A stretch of DNA of 45,680 nucleotides, from contig JAMCVZ010000002.1 of assembly GCA_023476565.1 (NCBI GenBank), forward strand, positions 1 through 45,680, given 5' to 3'. Made by a program: the position numbers and the translations under genes. The stretch is from Nitrospirota bacterium. GTDB lineage: Bacteria; Nitrospirota; Thermodesulfovibrionia; Thermodesulfovibrionales; Dissulfurispiraceae. The notes beneath the pieces are model-generated. The model was given only the letters and a program-made list of their open reading frames with translations. It did not search any database and was not told the origin of the DNA. Positions 24,384 to 33,232 of the stretch are shown piece by piece (within the stretch, counting starts at the first letter, position 1; each line of letters begins with the position of its first letter).

Positions 24384-25215
24384 GGACTCCCAGCTCCTCA
24401 AGCGCTTTTTCGAGCTCATCCTTCGTGGGAGTAATTCCGTGGTATTCCGCTTTCCCCTCGAAGAACGATACCCCTTTGCTCTTAACCGTTTTTGCGAGTA
24501 TAAGCGACGGTTTCCCCTTCAGCTTTTCAGCCTCGTCAAGGACATTTACTATCTCTTCCATATTATGCCCGTCTATCTCGAACACATGCCAGTTGAACGC
24601 CTTCCATTTCCCGGCAATCGGCTCTATCTTCATGACATCGGCGCACCTGCCGTCAATCTGGAGCTCGTTGGCATCGACAATGGCGCATAAATTATCGAGC
24701 ATATAATGCCCGGCCGACATTGCGGCCTCCCAGACCTGCCCCTCCTGGGTTTCCCCGTCGCCCAACAGGCAGTATACCCGTGCGGGATTCTTGTCGAGCT
24801 TCAGTCCCAGCGCAATGCCATTCGCAATGGAAAGTCCCTGACCGAGGGAGCCGGTGGATACCTCTACGCCCTGCAGCAGTTTTGATGAAGGGTGTCCCTG
24901 CAAGGGGCATCCTATCTTTCTCAAGCCGGTGAGCAGTGACTCGTTGAAATATCCTGTCAGCGCGAGGATTGTATAAAGGAGAGGGGCCGCATGGCCCTTT
25001 GATAAGATAAATCTGTCCCTTTCAGGCCATTCCGGTTCCCGGGGTCTGTGTTTCATCTTGTAGAAATAGAGCGCGGTGGCAATGTCAACTGCTGAAAGCG
25101 AGCCCCCTGTGTGGCCTGAGCCCGCCTCAGTAAGCATTTTTAAAATCTCTACTCTTACTCTTTTCGCCTGCTGGGTTAAGAAATCAATGCTACGGGATTG
25201 CGTTACTGCAGCCAT
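24373..25215 (-). CDS. transketolase, N-terminal half (thiamine diphosphate domain)
   Basis: About 280 residues with the thiamine diphosphate motif GDGETQEGQVWEA ending in DANELQIDG, and substrate-site histidines in GSGHTGGSLSAVD and LSKGHAAP. It pairs with the downstream gene to make a complete transketolase. The start ATG 25215 follows AAAGGA; TTG 25233 is possible. A TATAAT (25248-25253, minus strand) about 33 nt upstream may be its promoter and thus drive the whole tkt-ftsE-ftsX-envC-ctpA series. Confidence 0.92.
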   Translation of the reverse strand: MAAVTQSRSIDFLTQQAKRVRVEILKMLTEAGSGHTGGSLSAVDIATALYFYKMKHRPREPEWPERDRFILSKGHAAPLLYTILALTGYFNESLLTGLRKIGCPLQGHPSSKLLQGVEVSTGSLGQGLSIANGIALGLKLDKNPARVYCLLGDGETQEGQVWEAAMSAGHYMLDNLCAIVDANELQIDGRCADVMKIEPIAGKWKAFNWHVFEIDGHNMEEIVNVLDEAEKLKGKPSLILAKTVKSKGVSFFEGKAEYHGITPTKDELEKALEELGVHGE

Positions 25216-25299
25216 CTTGTTTTCCTTTGCCAAATAAAAGTATGACTATTATATAACAAGTCGAATAAAAAATGTAATCGCATCATTTTATGCTTTAGG

Positions 25300-25330
25300 G
25301 TATCCGACCGGATACGGGGATCTTGTCCCC
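25300..25330 (-). other. two adjacent small hairpins after the lipoprotein gene
   Basis: GTATCCG and CGGATAC (7 bp, 2-nt loop) at 25300-25315, and GGGGA and TCCCC (5 bp) at 25316-25330, lie immediately downstream of the lipoprotein stop. There is no T-run on the minus strand, so this may be an RNA-stability or pause structure rather than a true terminator. Confidence 0.4.
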
Positions 25331-25705
25331 TCAACACGCCAGATAGTTTATATCATACCCGTGCTTCTGGAAGGTGAGGCGCAAATCCCTCCTCTGTTCC
25401 GGTTTAAGGGAAACATAAATCTCCTTCACTTTATCTTTTGAGCGTTCTGATAGAACACAATTGTATTTGTAAAGATTGTCCTTGATGTCCGGGGGCAACT
25501 GAGTATCATTGAGTATTTTGAGCAAATCTCCTGATTCGCACATCATTTTGTACAGGCCTTCGGATTTGCTCCCGAAAAAGTACCCCCTGCCGTCTTTGGT
25601 CACGACAAAGGTTGAGGCGCAGCCGGCTATGATCACCGGAATGCATAAAGCAAGCGCTGTAATCAGCAGCGCGCTGCTCCGCGTTTCTTTTTTAGAGCGC
25701 CTCAT
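25331..25705 (-). CDS. small lipoprotein of unknown function
   Basis: A 124-residue protein with a Lys/Arg start, hydrophobic signal (ALLITALALCIPVI) and lipobox IIAGC, so it is probably an outer- or inner-membrane lipoprotein. The mature part has three further cysteines (CESGD, YNCVLS, and the C-terminal Cys) and a basic helical segment. No family recognised. It overlaps the end of the TlpA gene by 4 nt (ATGA), implying coupled translation and perhaps a substrate or partner relationship with the thioredoxin. Confidence 0.65.
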   Translation of the reverse strand: MRRSKKETRSSALLITALALCIPVIIAGCASTFVVTKDGRGYFFGSKSEGLYKMMCESGDLLKILNDTQLPPDIKDNLYKYNCVLSERSKDKVKEIYVSLKPEQRRDLRLTFQKHGYDINYLAC

Positions 25706-26217
25706 GGTTTACCTCCCAAAAGCCTGAGTATTTTCTCTTTCATCTGCGGCGAATCCCATACATTCTCGCCCATGATCTTTTCAACGATACCCCCGCTTTT
25801 ATCAATGATAAAGGTTGTCGGGAGCCCCACGACGGCATAGCTGTCGAAATAGATTTCCTTATTCTTGTCCATCAGTACAGGCAGGGCCAGTTTTTTTTCT
25901 GATATAAAAGATTTCACAGGTTTTTCAGATGTGTCTACAGAAATCGCCAGGACAACCAGACCTTTGTCTTTAAGGGCGAGATAAAGACTATTGAGCGAGG
26001 GCATCTCCGCTTTACAGGGGCCGCACCACGTTGCCCAGAAATTGAGGAGCACCACCCTGCCCCTGAACTCGGAAAGAGCCACCTTTTTGCCGTTTACATC
26101 ATTGAGCGTAAAATCAGGCGCGGGGGAACCCTGCGCCGCTGCGCATGTATAAGCTGTATTGCCAAAGATGACCGACAGAAGGATAAAAATTGTAAAACAA
26201 AATCGAAATCGCCTCAT
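25702..26217 (-). CDS. TlpA/ResA-like periplasmic thioredoxin
   Basis: About 171 residues: N-terminal signal peptide (FTIFILLSVIFGNTAYTCA) then an AhpC/TSA-redoxin fold with the active site WATWCGPCK and cis-Pro segment VVGLPTTFIID. It should reduce disulfides outside the cytoplasm, for example in cytochrome c maturation. The start ATG 26217 follows AAGGAGAGG; the longer frame to 26241 adds an unlikely tail. The next gene encodes a Cys-containing lipoprotein. Confidence 0.88.
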   Translation of the reverse strand: MRRFRFCFTIFILLSVIFGNTAYTCAAAQGSPAPDFTLNDVNGKKVALSEFRGRVVLLNFWATWCGPCKAEMPSLNSLYLALKDKGLVVLAISVDTSEKPVKSFISEKKLALPVLMDKNKEIYFDSYAVVGLPTTFIIDKSGGIVEKIMGENVWDSPQMKEKILRLLGGKP

Positions 26218-26424
26218 GTTTCCTCTCCTTATTGTGCACAAGGGTGTAAGAGTATCAGAGCCTCCAGGAGTTTTTCAGCCGGTACGCTGCCGGAATGCCT
26301 TGTTGTCGCAATTTTTTGAGGTGGTTGTAGAGGATACAATGCATCCGGTTCAGCAAGGGAAAAAATCAGGCATGACCGACAAAACAACATCACCACCAAG
26401 CATGCGCCCATGCCGGGCGCACAG

Positions 26425-26454
26425 AAAACGGGAAGGGGCAAAAGCCCCTTCCCG
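26425..26454 (-). terminator. intrinsic terminator of the porin gene
   Basis: A perfect stem, CGGGAAGGGGC with GCCCCTTCCCG, and a four-base loop (26429-26454) lies 8 nt beyond the porin stop codon. On the minus strand it is followed by TTTT. The gap from here to 26217 (about 210 nt) holds no convincing gene. Confidence 0.85.
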
Positions 26455-26461
26455 AGGAGGG

Positions 26462-28021
26462 TTAAAATAATACATCAAATGTCAAATAGATATCGTTTGC
26501 CTTCTTGAGTGGTGCAAACATTTGTGGCGTAGCAAAAGAAGTTGACAAATCCGATATTTTATAAGGAGCGCCTATCCAGTTGTTGCTGCCGGTGTATTTG
26601 AAGTCATAGTACTGGTAGCCGAGCCTGAAGAAGGCATTTCCCCTCTTTGCAATGGGCTTCTTGTTCAGCTCCTGGATTACATATGCCTCGTACACATTGC
26701 CTCTTGTCCCGAGCTTGCCGGTCCAGAGGTCATCCGCTGCCGGGGCAAAAGTGATCCAGTTCTTTGAGCCGTGATTGTACTCCAAGCCGAGCTTTGTCCC
26801 GGTCTTCTTGACATCATACCTTCCGCCGAGATAGAGTGCATAGCCTGTGCGGGACTTCTTCGCTGTCCCGGGATCCCAGAGCAGGCCATAATTACCCGGC
26901 ATCAGGGCCATAGCATTATTGTTAGGATGGGTTTTGCTCCAGCCGGGGGAAAGGAAGAGATTCAGATCACCTATCCCAAGGTTGTTAATCTTGCCTGAGA
27001 TTACAACGCCAAGCTGGTCTATGTCGCCTACATTTGTGTTATTGACTCCACTAAAGACATTGCTTTCAGGGAACGCGAATATATCCAGCGCCCTGCTATA
27101 TTGAATTTCTGTATGGAAGTTATCGGTATCATAAGGAGTTACATTGAACCCTGCGAACCAAACATCATTCAATTTAGAGTTCGTACCGCTATTGTTGGAG
27201 CCTAATCTGAACCCGCTGTCAAAGCCCTTTCCGAAACAGAATTTTGCATACGAGCCGGGGAGGGCATCGATATCTGGAGCAAACCCGATCGTGCCGCCGT
27301 CGAAAGCATAGTCGATCAGCAGGCCTGGTGTTCCGGCAGTGCCAACTTTTTCAGTATTCTGCCTGATATTGGTCGGAACACCGCCGGTAGACGGTCTTCT
27401 GCCAACAGAAAACCATAGAGGCACGCCGCCTATATTGCTCCATGTGGCATAGGCCTGATCAACCCTTAAGGCGTTGTCCTTTGGTATGTGGCCGATATTG
27501 CCGTCAAAATTAAAAAACCTGTCAGCAAAGAATGCATTTCCGCCGGCATTACTGCCGGCAGCAACAGGCGCTTCGCTCTCATGGCCCCAGATCTTATACA
27601 TCAGGAGTCTTGCCTTAACGGTAACATCTTCAGTTGCTTTTGCCTGGAGGTTCAGACCGAATCTGTTGGTCAACAGAGTATCATTTGCAACATCCTTCCC
27701 TCGCGGATCAATTCCAAACATCACCTTGCCGGCGCCTATATCCACTGATTTGGCATGCAGGGAATCAAACCTCGTCCTGAAATCTCCACCGATTGTCAGC
27801 CATGAAGGCTCTGCGGCCGCCTCCGCCTTTTTCTCAACTGTTGTAATTCTCTGCTCCTTTACATCATCCTTTTTCTGCATCTCCTGCATCTGCTGCTTCA
27901 GATGATCAAGCTCTTTCGAAAGAGCATCGATCTTCTGAAGAAGGTCTCCCCGGTCAGCTGCGAATGCATTGAGAGGAAGGAGAAAGGAAAGAGTAAGGAG
28001 TACTGCTGTAAACTTCCTCAT
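26462..28021 (-). CDS. outer-membrane porin (DUF3373-like)
   Basis: A 519-residue beta-barrel protein: cleavable signal peptide (about 1-21, LNAFAA), a short coiled coil (about 25-70, KIDALSKELDHLKQQMQEM), then many alternating strands and a C-terminal aromatic end (DIYLTFDVLF) suited to outer-membrane insertion. The composition and coiled-coil start fit the DUF3373 porin group common in Nitrospirota and deltaproteobacteria. What it transports is unknown. A clean promoter and terminator flank it, so it is a single-gene unit and probably abundant. Confidence 0.82.
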   Translation of the reverse strand: MRKFTAVLLTLSFLLPLNAFAADRGDLLQKIDALSKELDHLKQQMQEMQKKDDVKEQRITTVEKKAEAAAEPSWLTIGGDFRTRFDSLHAKSVDIGAGKVMFGIDPRGKDVANDTLLTNRFGLNLQAKATEDVTVKARLLMYKIWGHESEAPVAAGSNAGGNAFFADRFFNFDGNIGHIPKDNALRVDQAYATWSNIGGVPLWFSVGRRPSTGGVPTNIRQNTEKVGTAGTPGLLIDYAFDGGTIGFAPDIDALPGSYAKFCFGKGFDSGFRLGSNNSGTNSKLNDVWFAGFNVTPYDTDNFHTEIQYSRALDIFAFPESNVFSGVNNTNVGDIDQLGVVISGKINNLGIGDLNLFLSPGWSKTHPNNNAMALMPGNYGLLWDPGTAKKSRTGYALYLGGRYDVKKTGTKLGLEYNHGSKNWITFAPAADDLWTGKLGTRGNVYEAYVIQELNKKPIAKRGNAFFRLGYQYYDFKYTGSNNWIGAPYKISDLSTSFATPQMFAPLKKANDIYLTFDVLF

Positions 28022-28050
28022 AAAACACCCCCTGATAAATTTTCGATTAC

Positions 28051-28078
28051 ATTATAATAGAGGGAATAAAGAAGTCAA
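28051..28078 (-). promoter_or_regulatory. sigma-70 promoter of the porin gene
   Basis: On the minus strand TTGACT (28073-28078) and TATAAT (28051-28056) are 16 nt apart. The leader to the ATG at 28021 is short and contains AGGGGGTG, a good Shine-Dalgarno sequence. Confidence 0.75.
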
Positions 28079-28123
28079 GAACTTTTTTAGTTTATACATT
28101 TCGAAACTGTTTGCTGCCCGGTT

Positions 28124-28151
28124 TTGACTTTTCACCTGATAATGGTATAAT
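28124..28151 (+). promoter_or_regulatory. sigma-70 promoter for the gene at 28158
   Basis: TTGACT (28124-28129) and TATAAT (28146-28151) are 16 nt apart. The expected start site is about 28158, the A of the ATG, implying a leaderless message. It diverges from the porin promoter. Confidence 0.65.
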
Positions 28152-28157
28152 GGACAA

Positions 28158-28640
28158 ATGGAACTTTACAGGGAAATAAGAGCTTTCTTCGTAAAACTGC
28201 CGTATTCGTATAAGGAAATTAACCAGGAAATCGTCGACAGCCTCTGGAACCTTTCAAGGGATATCTCGATCAGCGCTATCGACATAAACAAAAACGGTGA
28301 GGTCCTGATACATTCGGAAATAGAATTCTCACTGGAGAGCTGGGATGACGTCATAAGTTATGTGCGTTCCGTAATCTCCCTCCTGCACGTAAAAAACGGT
28401 TTCATCGCGATAAGAAAAGTAATCGCTTCGCCTAATGCCGTAAAAACGGAGATAGAGGGATATAAAGTCACCAAAAGAGGGGTGTACAATTCGGAACTGC
28501 CCGAGGCCCCTGATTTTATCGAGGACATTATAAAACTCTCCGGCAGGAACAAAAGACTGCAGCAGTTGAGCTCGATGGAAAAGCTTTTCAGGTTCATCGA
28601 GGAGCAGGAAAAAGACAATAACGAAGACGAAGGGCTTTAA
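28158..28640 (+). CDS. hypothetical cytoplasmic protein
   Basis: A 160-residue protein with a well-mixed, probably folded alpha/beta sequence (ISISAIDINKNGEVLIHSEIEF, then helices) and a charged helical tail ending EDEGL. No family recognised and no membrane segment. The ATG lies 6 nt after a TATAAT, so no Shine-Dalgarno sequence exists. It is the first gene of a plus-strand run leading to udg, pbp1A, parA and parB. Confidence 0.7.
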   Translation: MELYREIRAFFVKLPYSYKEINQEIVDSLWNLSRDISISAIDINKNGEVLIHSEIEFSLESWDDVISYVRSVISLLHVKNGFIAIRKVIASPNAVKTEIEGYKVTKRGVYNSELPEAPDFIEDIIKLSGRNKRLQQLSSMEKLFRFIEEQEKDNNEDEGL

Positions 28641-28739
28641 TCCCCGGTCCCCGATATAATCCCTGCCTGCCGGCATGCATGGGCTTGAAGTCTTTATCAT
28701 AATAAACTGTTTAAAAATTGTATCCCCCCCGGTCATCTT

Positions 28740-29309
28740 ATGAATAAACAGACTGAACTCTCAAAAATAGCCGAAGAGATCGAACGGTGCGAGTTATGTA
28801 AAACATGGGGGATCGGAAAAGCGGTCCCCGGCGAAGGCAACCCTGATGCAGAGATCATGTTCATAGGGGAAGCACCCGGAAAGGATGAGGCCAAGACAGG
28901 CCGACCCTTTATCGGGAGGTCGGGGAAATTTCTGAGGGCCGTGATAAGGGAGATATGCCTGAACGAAGAGGATGTCTATATAACCAGCCCGGTCAAGTAT
29001 CTTCCCCAAAAGGGCACGCCAATACGGGAGAATATTGTCCACAGCCGCATCCACCTCTCCAAACAGCTTTCGGTTATTGATCCTAAGATTCTTGTCCTTT
29101 TGGGAAGCGTCGCCTGTATTGCCGTGCTTGACCAGGCGTTCCCCATTACAAAAGAGCATGGAAAAGTCATAAACAGAGATGGGAAAATATATCTCATCAC
29201 CTACCACCCGGCCGCCGGGCTCCGCTTCCCTGAAACAAAAGAGAGATTCATCGATGATTTCAAAAAGCTGAAAAAACTGATCCGGTCGCAATCGGCCGCT
29301 TCCCGATGA
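28740..29309 (+). CDS. uracil-DNA glycosylase, family-4-like, with only two of four Fe-S cysteines
   Basis: A 189-residue glycosylase that should remove uracil from DNA. Motif 1 [17 protein letters not shown] and the C-terminal motif [10 protein letters not shown] are intact. The N-terminal pair C17-x2-C20 is present, but the other two usual cluster ligands are replaced: Tyr87 (SPVKY) and Ser102 (HSRIHL). A standard 4Fe-4S cluster is therefore unlikely; the fold may be stabilised otherwise. ATG 28740 has a weak Shine-Dalgarno sequence. Confidence 0.88.
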   Translation: MNKQTELSKIAEEIERCELCKTWGIGKAVPGEGNPDAEIMFIGEAPGKDEAKTGRPFIGRSGKFLRAVIREICLNEEDVYITSPVKYLPQKGTPIRENIVHSRIHLSKQLSVIDPKILVLLGSVACIAVLDQAFPITKEHGKVINRDGKIYLITYHPAAGLRFPETKERFIDDFKKLKKLIRSQSAASR

Positions 29310-29385
29310 ATTTTTCCGCTGAGGTACAGACAAAAGGCTTCCCCACGGCTTTTCAAGATATCGCTCATTGTTGTTATAATAGCTC

Positions 29386-31167
29386 ATGTCTTTGCCGAAC
29401 TGGTCGCGTTTTATAGTAGTACCCCTCCTTGCAATGTGCGTCGGGGCTCTCGGAGGACTTCTTTACTGGAGCCTTTCCGATCTCCCCGAAGTCAATTCCC
29501 TCGAAAGCTATACACCCCTGGAATCCTCGTTCGTTTATTCATCGGATGGCCAGGTCCTTGCAGAGCTCTATCTGGAAAGAAGGAATTTCATACACCATTA
29601 CAATATCCCCGACCACATCAAGAAAGCTTTCATCGCCATCGAGGACCAGCGGTTTTATTCCCACCCCGGAGTGGACCTTATAGGAATACTGCGGGCGCTT
29701 TACAAAGATATCATAGCCCAAAGCATCGTGGAGGGCGGGAGCACCATCACACAGCAGTTGACCAAGATGCTCTTCCTCAAGCCCGAAAAAAGCGTTTCCC
29801 GGAAGATAAAAGAGGCCGTTATTTCCGTGCAGATAGAAAAGAAATATACGAAAGATGAGATACTGGGCATGTATCTGAACAAGGCGTATTTCGGTGCGCG
29901 GGCGTACGGTATCGAGGCGGCGGCCCAGACATATTTCGGAAAGTCCGTAAATGAATTGACCCTGGCCGAGGCTGCCATGCTTGCAGGGCTGCAAAAAGCC
30001 CCCACCATGTATTCACCGTTCAAGAACGCGGACAAGACCTGGATACGGAGGCAAGTGGTCCTCAAGAAGATGCTTGCAAACGGCTTCATATCGGAAGGAG
30101 ATTATGAAAGGGCAAATGCAGAGCCCTTGCCTGCCGCCCCGCATAACAGAAAGTACGAGGCCCCTTATTTCATTGAGTTCCTGAGACAGCAGCTTGAATC
30201 CCAGTACGGCGACAAGATATACACCTCGGGTTTCAAAATATATTCCACGATTGACTACACAATGCAAAAGATCGCCGAAAAAGCCATACAGAATGGAATA
30301 AAAGCGATTGAGAAACGTGTAAAACCCGGGGTCCAGGCTGCATTGATCGCGATGGACCCGAGGACCGGGCATATTAAGGCGCTGGTCGGCGGAAACGACT
30401 TCTGGGAAACGCAGTTCAACAGGGCAACCCAGGCCCTGAGGCAGCCAGGCTCAGCATTCAAGCCGTTCGTTTATGCCACCGCACTCGAAAGCGGGATGAC
30501 CGCTGATGATGAAATACTCGATGAGCCCATATCCTTTCCAGGATCAAGGCCCGGTCTTATGTGGTCTCCTAAAAATTACGACGGCAAATACCGCGGGCTT
30601 GTCTCTCTTAAAACAGCTCTTGCCCTTTCTATAAATACCGCCACTGTCCGTCTGGCCCATGATGTAGGGCTTCAGGATATAATTGAACTTACTAAAAAGT
30701 GCGGAATAAAGAGTACCCTCCAGCCCTACCTGCCGCTTGCCCTCGGCGCTTCGGATGTCACCTTGCTGGAGCTGACGACAGCATACGGGGCGTTCGCTGT
30801 CGGCAGGAGGGTCGAGCCGCTAACCTATGAGAGAATTCTCAACAGAGAGGGCATTCCTATCGAGGAAACCCTGTCAAAATCAGAAGAGGTGCTGTCGCAG
30901 GAGACTGTGGATAAAATGAAAGAGCTTTTGAGGGCCGTTGTCGAGTCGGGCACTGCCCAGAGGGCCAGGGAAATAACCAGCAGGCTTGTCTACGGCAAGA
31001 CAGGTACGACGAACATTTTTTCAGATGCATGGTTTATGGGGTTCGACGACAGGCTGGTTGTGGGCGTATGGGTCGGGCGGGATAATCACAAGCCCATAGG
31101 GCCGAAAGAGGCGGGTGCACAGGCGGCGCTGCCTATCTGGATAGAATTTATGAAGAATATACCTTGA
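29386..31167 (+). CDS. penicillin-binding protein 1A (bifunctional transglycosylase-transpeptidase)
   Basis: A 593-residue inner-membrane enzyme making peptidoglycan. N-terminal anchor (about 10-30), GT51 domain with catalytic Glu86 in IEDQRFYSHPG and GGSTITQQLTKMLF, then the transpeptidase with Ser-x-x-Lys in GSAFKPF, SINTATV and KTGTT. It is shorter than proteobacterial PBP1a and lacks a long linker. TATAAT at 29375-29380 lies only 5 nt before the ATG, so the message may be nearly leaderless. It is followed by parA after 24 nt. Confidence 0.94.
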   Translation: MSLPNWSRFIVVPLLAMCVGALGGLLYWSLSDLPEVNSLESYTPLESSFVYSSDGQVLAELYLERRNFIHHYNIPDHIKKAFIAIEDQRFYSHPGVDLIGILRALYKDIIAQSIVEGGSTITQQLTKMLFLKPEKSVSRKIKEAVISVQIEKKYTKDEILGMYLNKAYFGARAYGIEAAAQTYFGKSVNELTLAEAAMLAGLQKAPTMYSPFKNADKTWIRRQVVLKKMLANGFISEGDYERANAEPLPAAPHNRKYEAPYFIEFLRQQLESQYGDKIYTSGFKIYSTIDYTMQKIAEKAIQNGIKAIEKRVKPGVQAALIAMDPRTGHIKALVGGNDFWETQFNRATQALRQPGSAFKPFVYATALESGMTADDEILDEPISFPGSRPGLMWSPKNYDGKYRGLVSLKTALALSINTATVRLAHDVGLQDIIELTKKCGIKSTLQPYLPLALGASDVTLLELTTAYGAFAVGRRVEPLTYERILNREGIPIEETLSKSEEVLSQETVDKMKELLRAVVESGTAQRAREITSRLVYGKTGTTNIFSDAWFMGFDDRLVVGVWVGRDNHKPIGPKEAGAQAALPIWIEFMKNIP

Positions 31168-31191
31168 GAAAAATGATAGAATAAGAACTCT

Positions 31192-31971
31192 ATGGGCAAG
31201 ACGATAGTTATAGCCAACCAGAAGGGTGGGGTTGGGAAGACAACGACAACGGTAAACCTTTCGGCCTCTCTGGCTCTTGCTGAAAAAGATATTCTCGTTA
31301 TAGATACGGACCCCCAGGGCAATCTCACCAGCGGCCTCGGTATAGACAGGGACAGCGTCCTCAAAAGCCTCTACGATGTCTATACAGGCAGACACCCGAT
31401 CGAAGAGGTGATCCTCGAGACAGCGGTCCCCCACCTCTATATCGTACCTTCGACTATCGACCTCCTCGGTGTCGAGGTGGAACTGGTGCAGAGGGATGGC
31501 AGGGAAAAAATCCTGCTGAACGAAACAGCAAAAATAAAAGATAAATACCGTTATATATTCATCGACTGTCCGCCATCACTCGGGCTGCTCACCCTGAACG
31601 GCCTTGTTGCCGCTGATTCCGTGATCGTTCCGGTCCAGTGCGAGTATTACTCCCTGGAAGGGCTCGGGCTTTTATCGAGGACCCTTAAACTCGTCAGGGG
31701 CTCTTTTAACCCGACCCTGGACATCGAGGGAATACTGCTGACCATGTTTGATGCCAGAAACACGCTCGCGCGGCAGGTCGTGGAGGAGGTCAAGAAGTTC
31801 TTCAAGGAAAAGGTTTACCAGACCATGATACCGAGAAACGTATCCCTGGGGGAGGCCCCCAGCCACGGCAAGCCCGCGATCCTCTATGATGCCCGCTCAA
31901 AAGGCGCCCAGAGTTATTTATCCCTTGCAAAGGAGATTTTGAATGAAAACGGCATTAGGCAAAGGGCTTGA
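31192..31971 (+). CDS. parA: chromosome-partitioning ATPase ParA
   Basis: A 259-residue deviant-Walker ATPase: IANQKGGVGKTTTTVNLS (residues 7-24), DTDPQGNLT and FIDCPPSLGLLT. It drives origin segregation with ParB. The stop lies within parB (29-nt overlap). No canonical parS was spotted in the window, though imperfect sites could be missed. Its distance of about 9 kb to dnaA fits the usual origin-proximal placement. Confidence 0.95.
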   Translation: MGKTIVIANQKGGVGKTTTTVNLSASLALAEKDILVIDTDPQGNLTSGLGIDRDSVLKSLYDVYTGRHPIEEVILETAVPHLYIVPSTIDLLGVEVELVQRDGREKILLNETAKIKDKYRYIFIDCPPSLGLLTLNGLVAADSVIVPVQCEYYSLEGLGLLSRTLKLVRGSFNPTLDIEGILLTMFDARNTLARQVVEEVKKFFKEKVYQTMIPRNVSLGEAPSHGKPAILYDARSKGAQSYLSLAKEILNENGIRQRA

Positions 31972-32776
31972 GGCCCTGCTCCCCGAAAGAGGGGATGAGG
32001 TCATTAAAATCGATATCGGGAAAGTCCTTCCCAACGAGCATCAGCCAAGAAAAATCTTTAATGATGAGGCGCTCAAGGACCTTGCCGATTCCATAAAAGA
32101 AAAAGGTGTACTCCAGCCGATAATCGTATCGCGGGTCGGGGACGGCACCTTCAGGCTTATTGCCGGCGAGCGGCGCTGGAGGGCATCTCATATCGCGGGC
32201 CTGACAAAGATACCCGCTCTTATCAAGGATGTCTCCTCCCAGGATGCTATCGAAATAGCGCTTATAGAAAATATCCAGCGGGAAGAGCTCAACCCGATAG
32301 AAACCGCCGAGGCCCTGAACAGACTGCTTAAAGAGTTCAATCTCACACAGGAGGCCCTGTCACAGCGGGTAAGCAAGGACAGGGCGACCATAGCAAATTA
32401 TCTGCGCGTACTTAAGCTGCCTGACGAAATCAAATCCCTCATCAACACCAGCAGCCTGTCGATGGGGCATGCAAAGGCCCTGCTTTCGATTGAATCCAGG
32501 CAGAAACAGATAGAGGCGGCAAAAGAGATCATCAGGAGGGGGCTCAGCGTGCGCGAGGCAGAGGCCCTGAGCAAGAGATTCTCCGCGTCTCCCCAGGCCA
32601 AGGTCAAAAAGAAAAAAGAGAAGCTTCCGGAAGTGGCAGACCTCGAAGACAAGCTCACGCGCTCTCTGGGGACAAGGGTCAAAATTCAGCACAAAGACAA
32701 AAAAGGGAAGATCGAGATCGAATACTACTCCCTCGATGAGTTGGACCGGCTGCTGGAGATTTTAATGCAGGAGTAA
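31943..32776 (+). CDS. parB: chromosome-partitioning protein ParB
   Basis: A 277-residue ParB: N-terminal peptide GKGLEALLPE, the CTPase/ParB core with IVSRVGDGTFRLIAGERRWRA and IALIENIQREELNPIE, a helix-turn-helix (LTQEALSQRVSKDRATIANY) and a C-terminal dimer domain after a Lys-rich linker. It loads on parS and slides as a clamp. The end of the gene marks the border to an accessory patch. Confidence 0.95.
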   Translation: MKTALGKGLEALLPERGDEVIKIDIGKVLPNEHQPRKIFNDEALKDLADSIKEKGVLQPIIVSRVGDGTFRLIAGERRWRASHIAGLTKIPALIKDVSSQDAIEIALIENIQREELNPIETAEALNRLLKEFNLTQEALSQRVSKDRATIANYLRVLKLPDEIKSLINTSSLSMGHAKALLSIESRQKQIEAAKEIIRRGLSVREAEALSKRFSASPQAKVKKKKEKLPEVADLEDKLTRSLGTRVKIQHKDKKGKIEIEYYSLDELDRLLEILMQE

Positions 32777-32856
32777 CCTTTTCTCGCCTTTCTCATTGTT
32801 TTTCGTTCGCAGGCGAACAGACGGTTATGGAAGAAATGCAACCGTTGTCCCCTTCT

Positions 32857-33010
32857 CTATAGATATCTTTCGTTCTCTTCTGGTGATTTAGGCACCTCCC
32901 GAAACTCCCTCGTGAACTTCCCTTTCGGAATCCTCTCTACAGCCATTTGAACACCTCCGTATCGGTCTATAGTTTACCCTAACTTTGGTGTCCGGTTTTT
33001 CCATCTTACC
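32857..33010 (-). mobile_element. remnant of an insertion-sequence end with a truncated transposase start
   Basis: On the minus strand, a 29-codon frame from ATG 32946 to TAG 32857 begins MAVERIPKGKFTREFRE, like the start of orfA-type transposases of IS3-like elements, then breaks into unrelated residues. It has a strong Shine-Dalgarno sequence (GGAGGTG), and GGACACCAAAGTTAGGG upstream resembles an element end. No second end or remaining transposase is visible. The rest of the gap 32777-33232 shows small hairpins (CGTTCGC with GCGAACA at about 32808-32822; CGTTGT with ACAACG near 33144-33161) but no gene. Confidence 0.4.
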
Positions 33011-33232
33011 TCACTTCATTTTTTATGATATTATTGAGCAAAAGTATATTCGTTTATTTTGGTAAATTTTATATTCGCCTGCGGGCTTGATTTTATGCAT
33101 TTAGAGGAAAGACGGTCAGGTTTATTTTCTTAGCATACAGCCGTTGTAGGAGAACAACGTTGCTGGCGGTTTTTGATGAATCGGTATTTATGATATGATA
33201 GGAACATAACAGTTAAGAGGAGCGCGTAGCTT

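Noticed and set aside
24384-24419. A 12-residue upstream extension of the transketolase C-half
   Set aside because: It lies inside the end of the N-half gene, and ATG 24383 has its own Shine-Dalgarno sequence (GGGAG).
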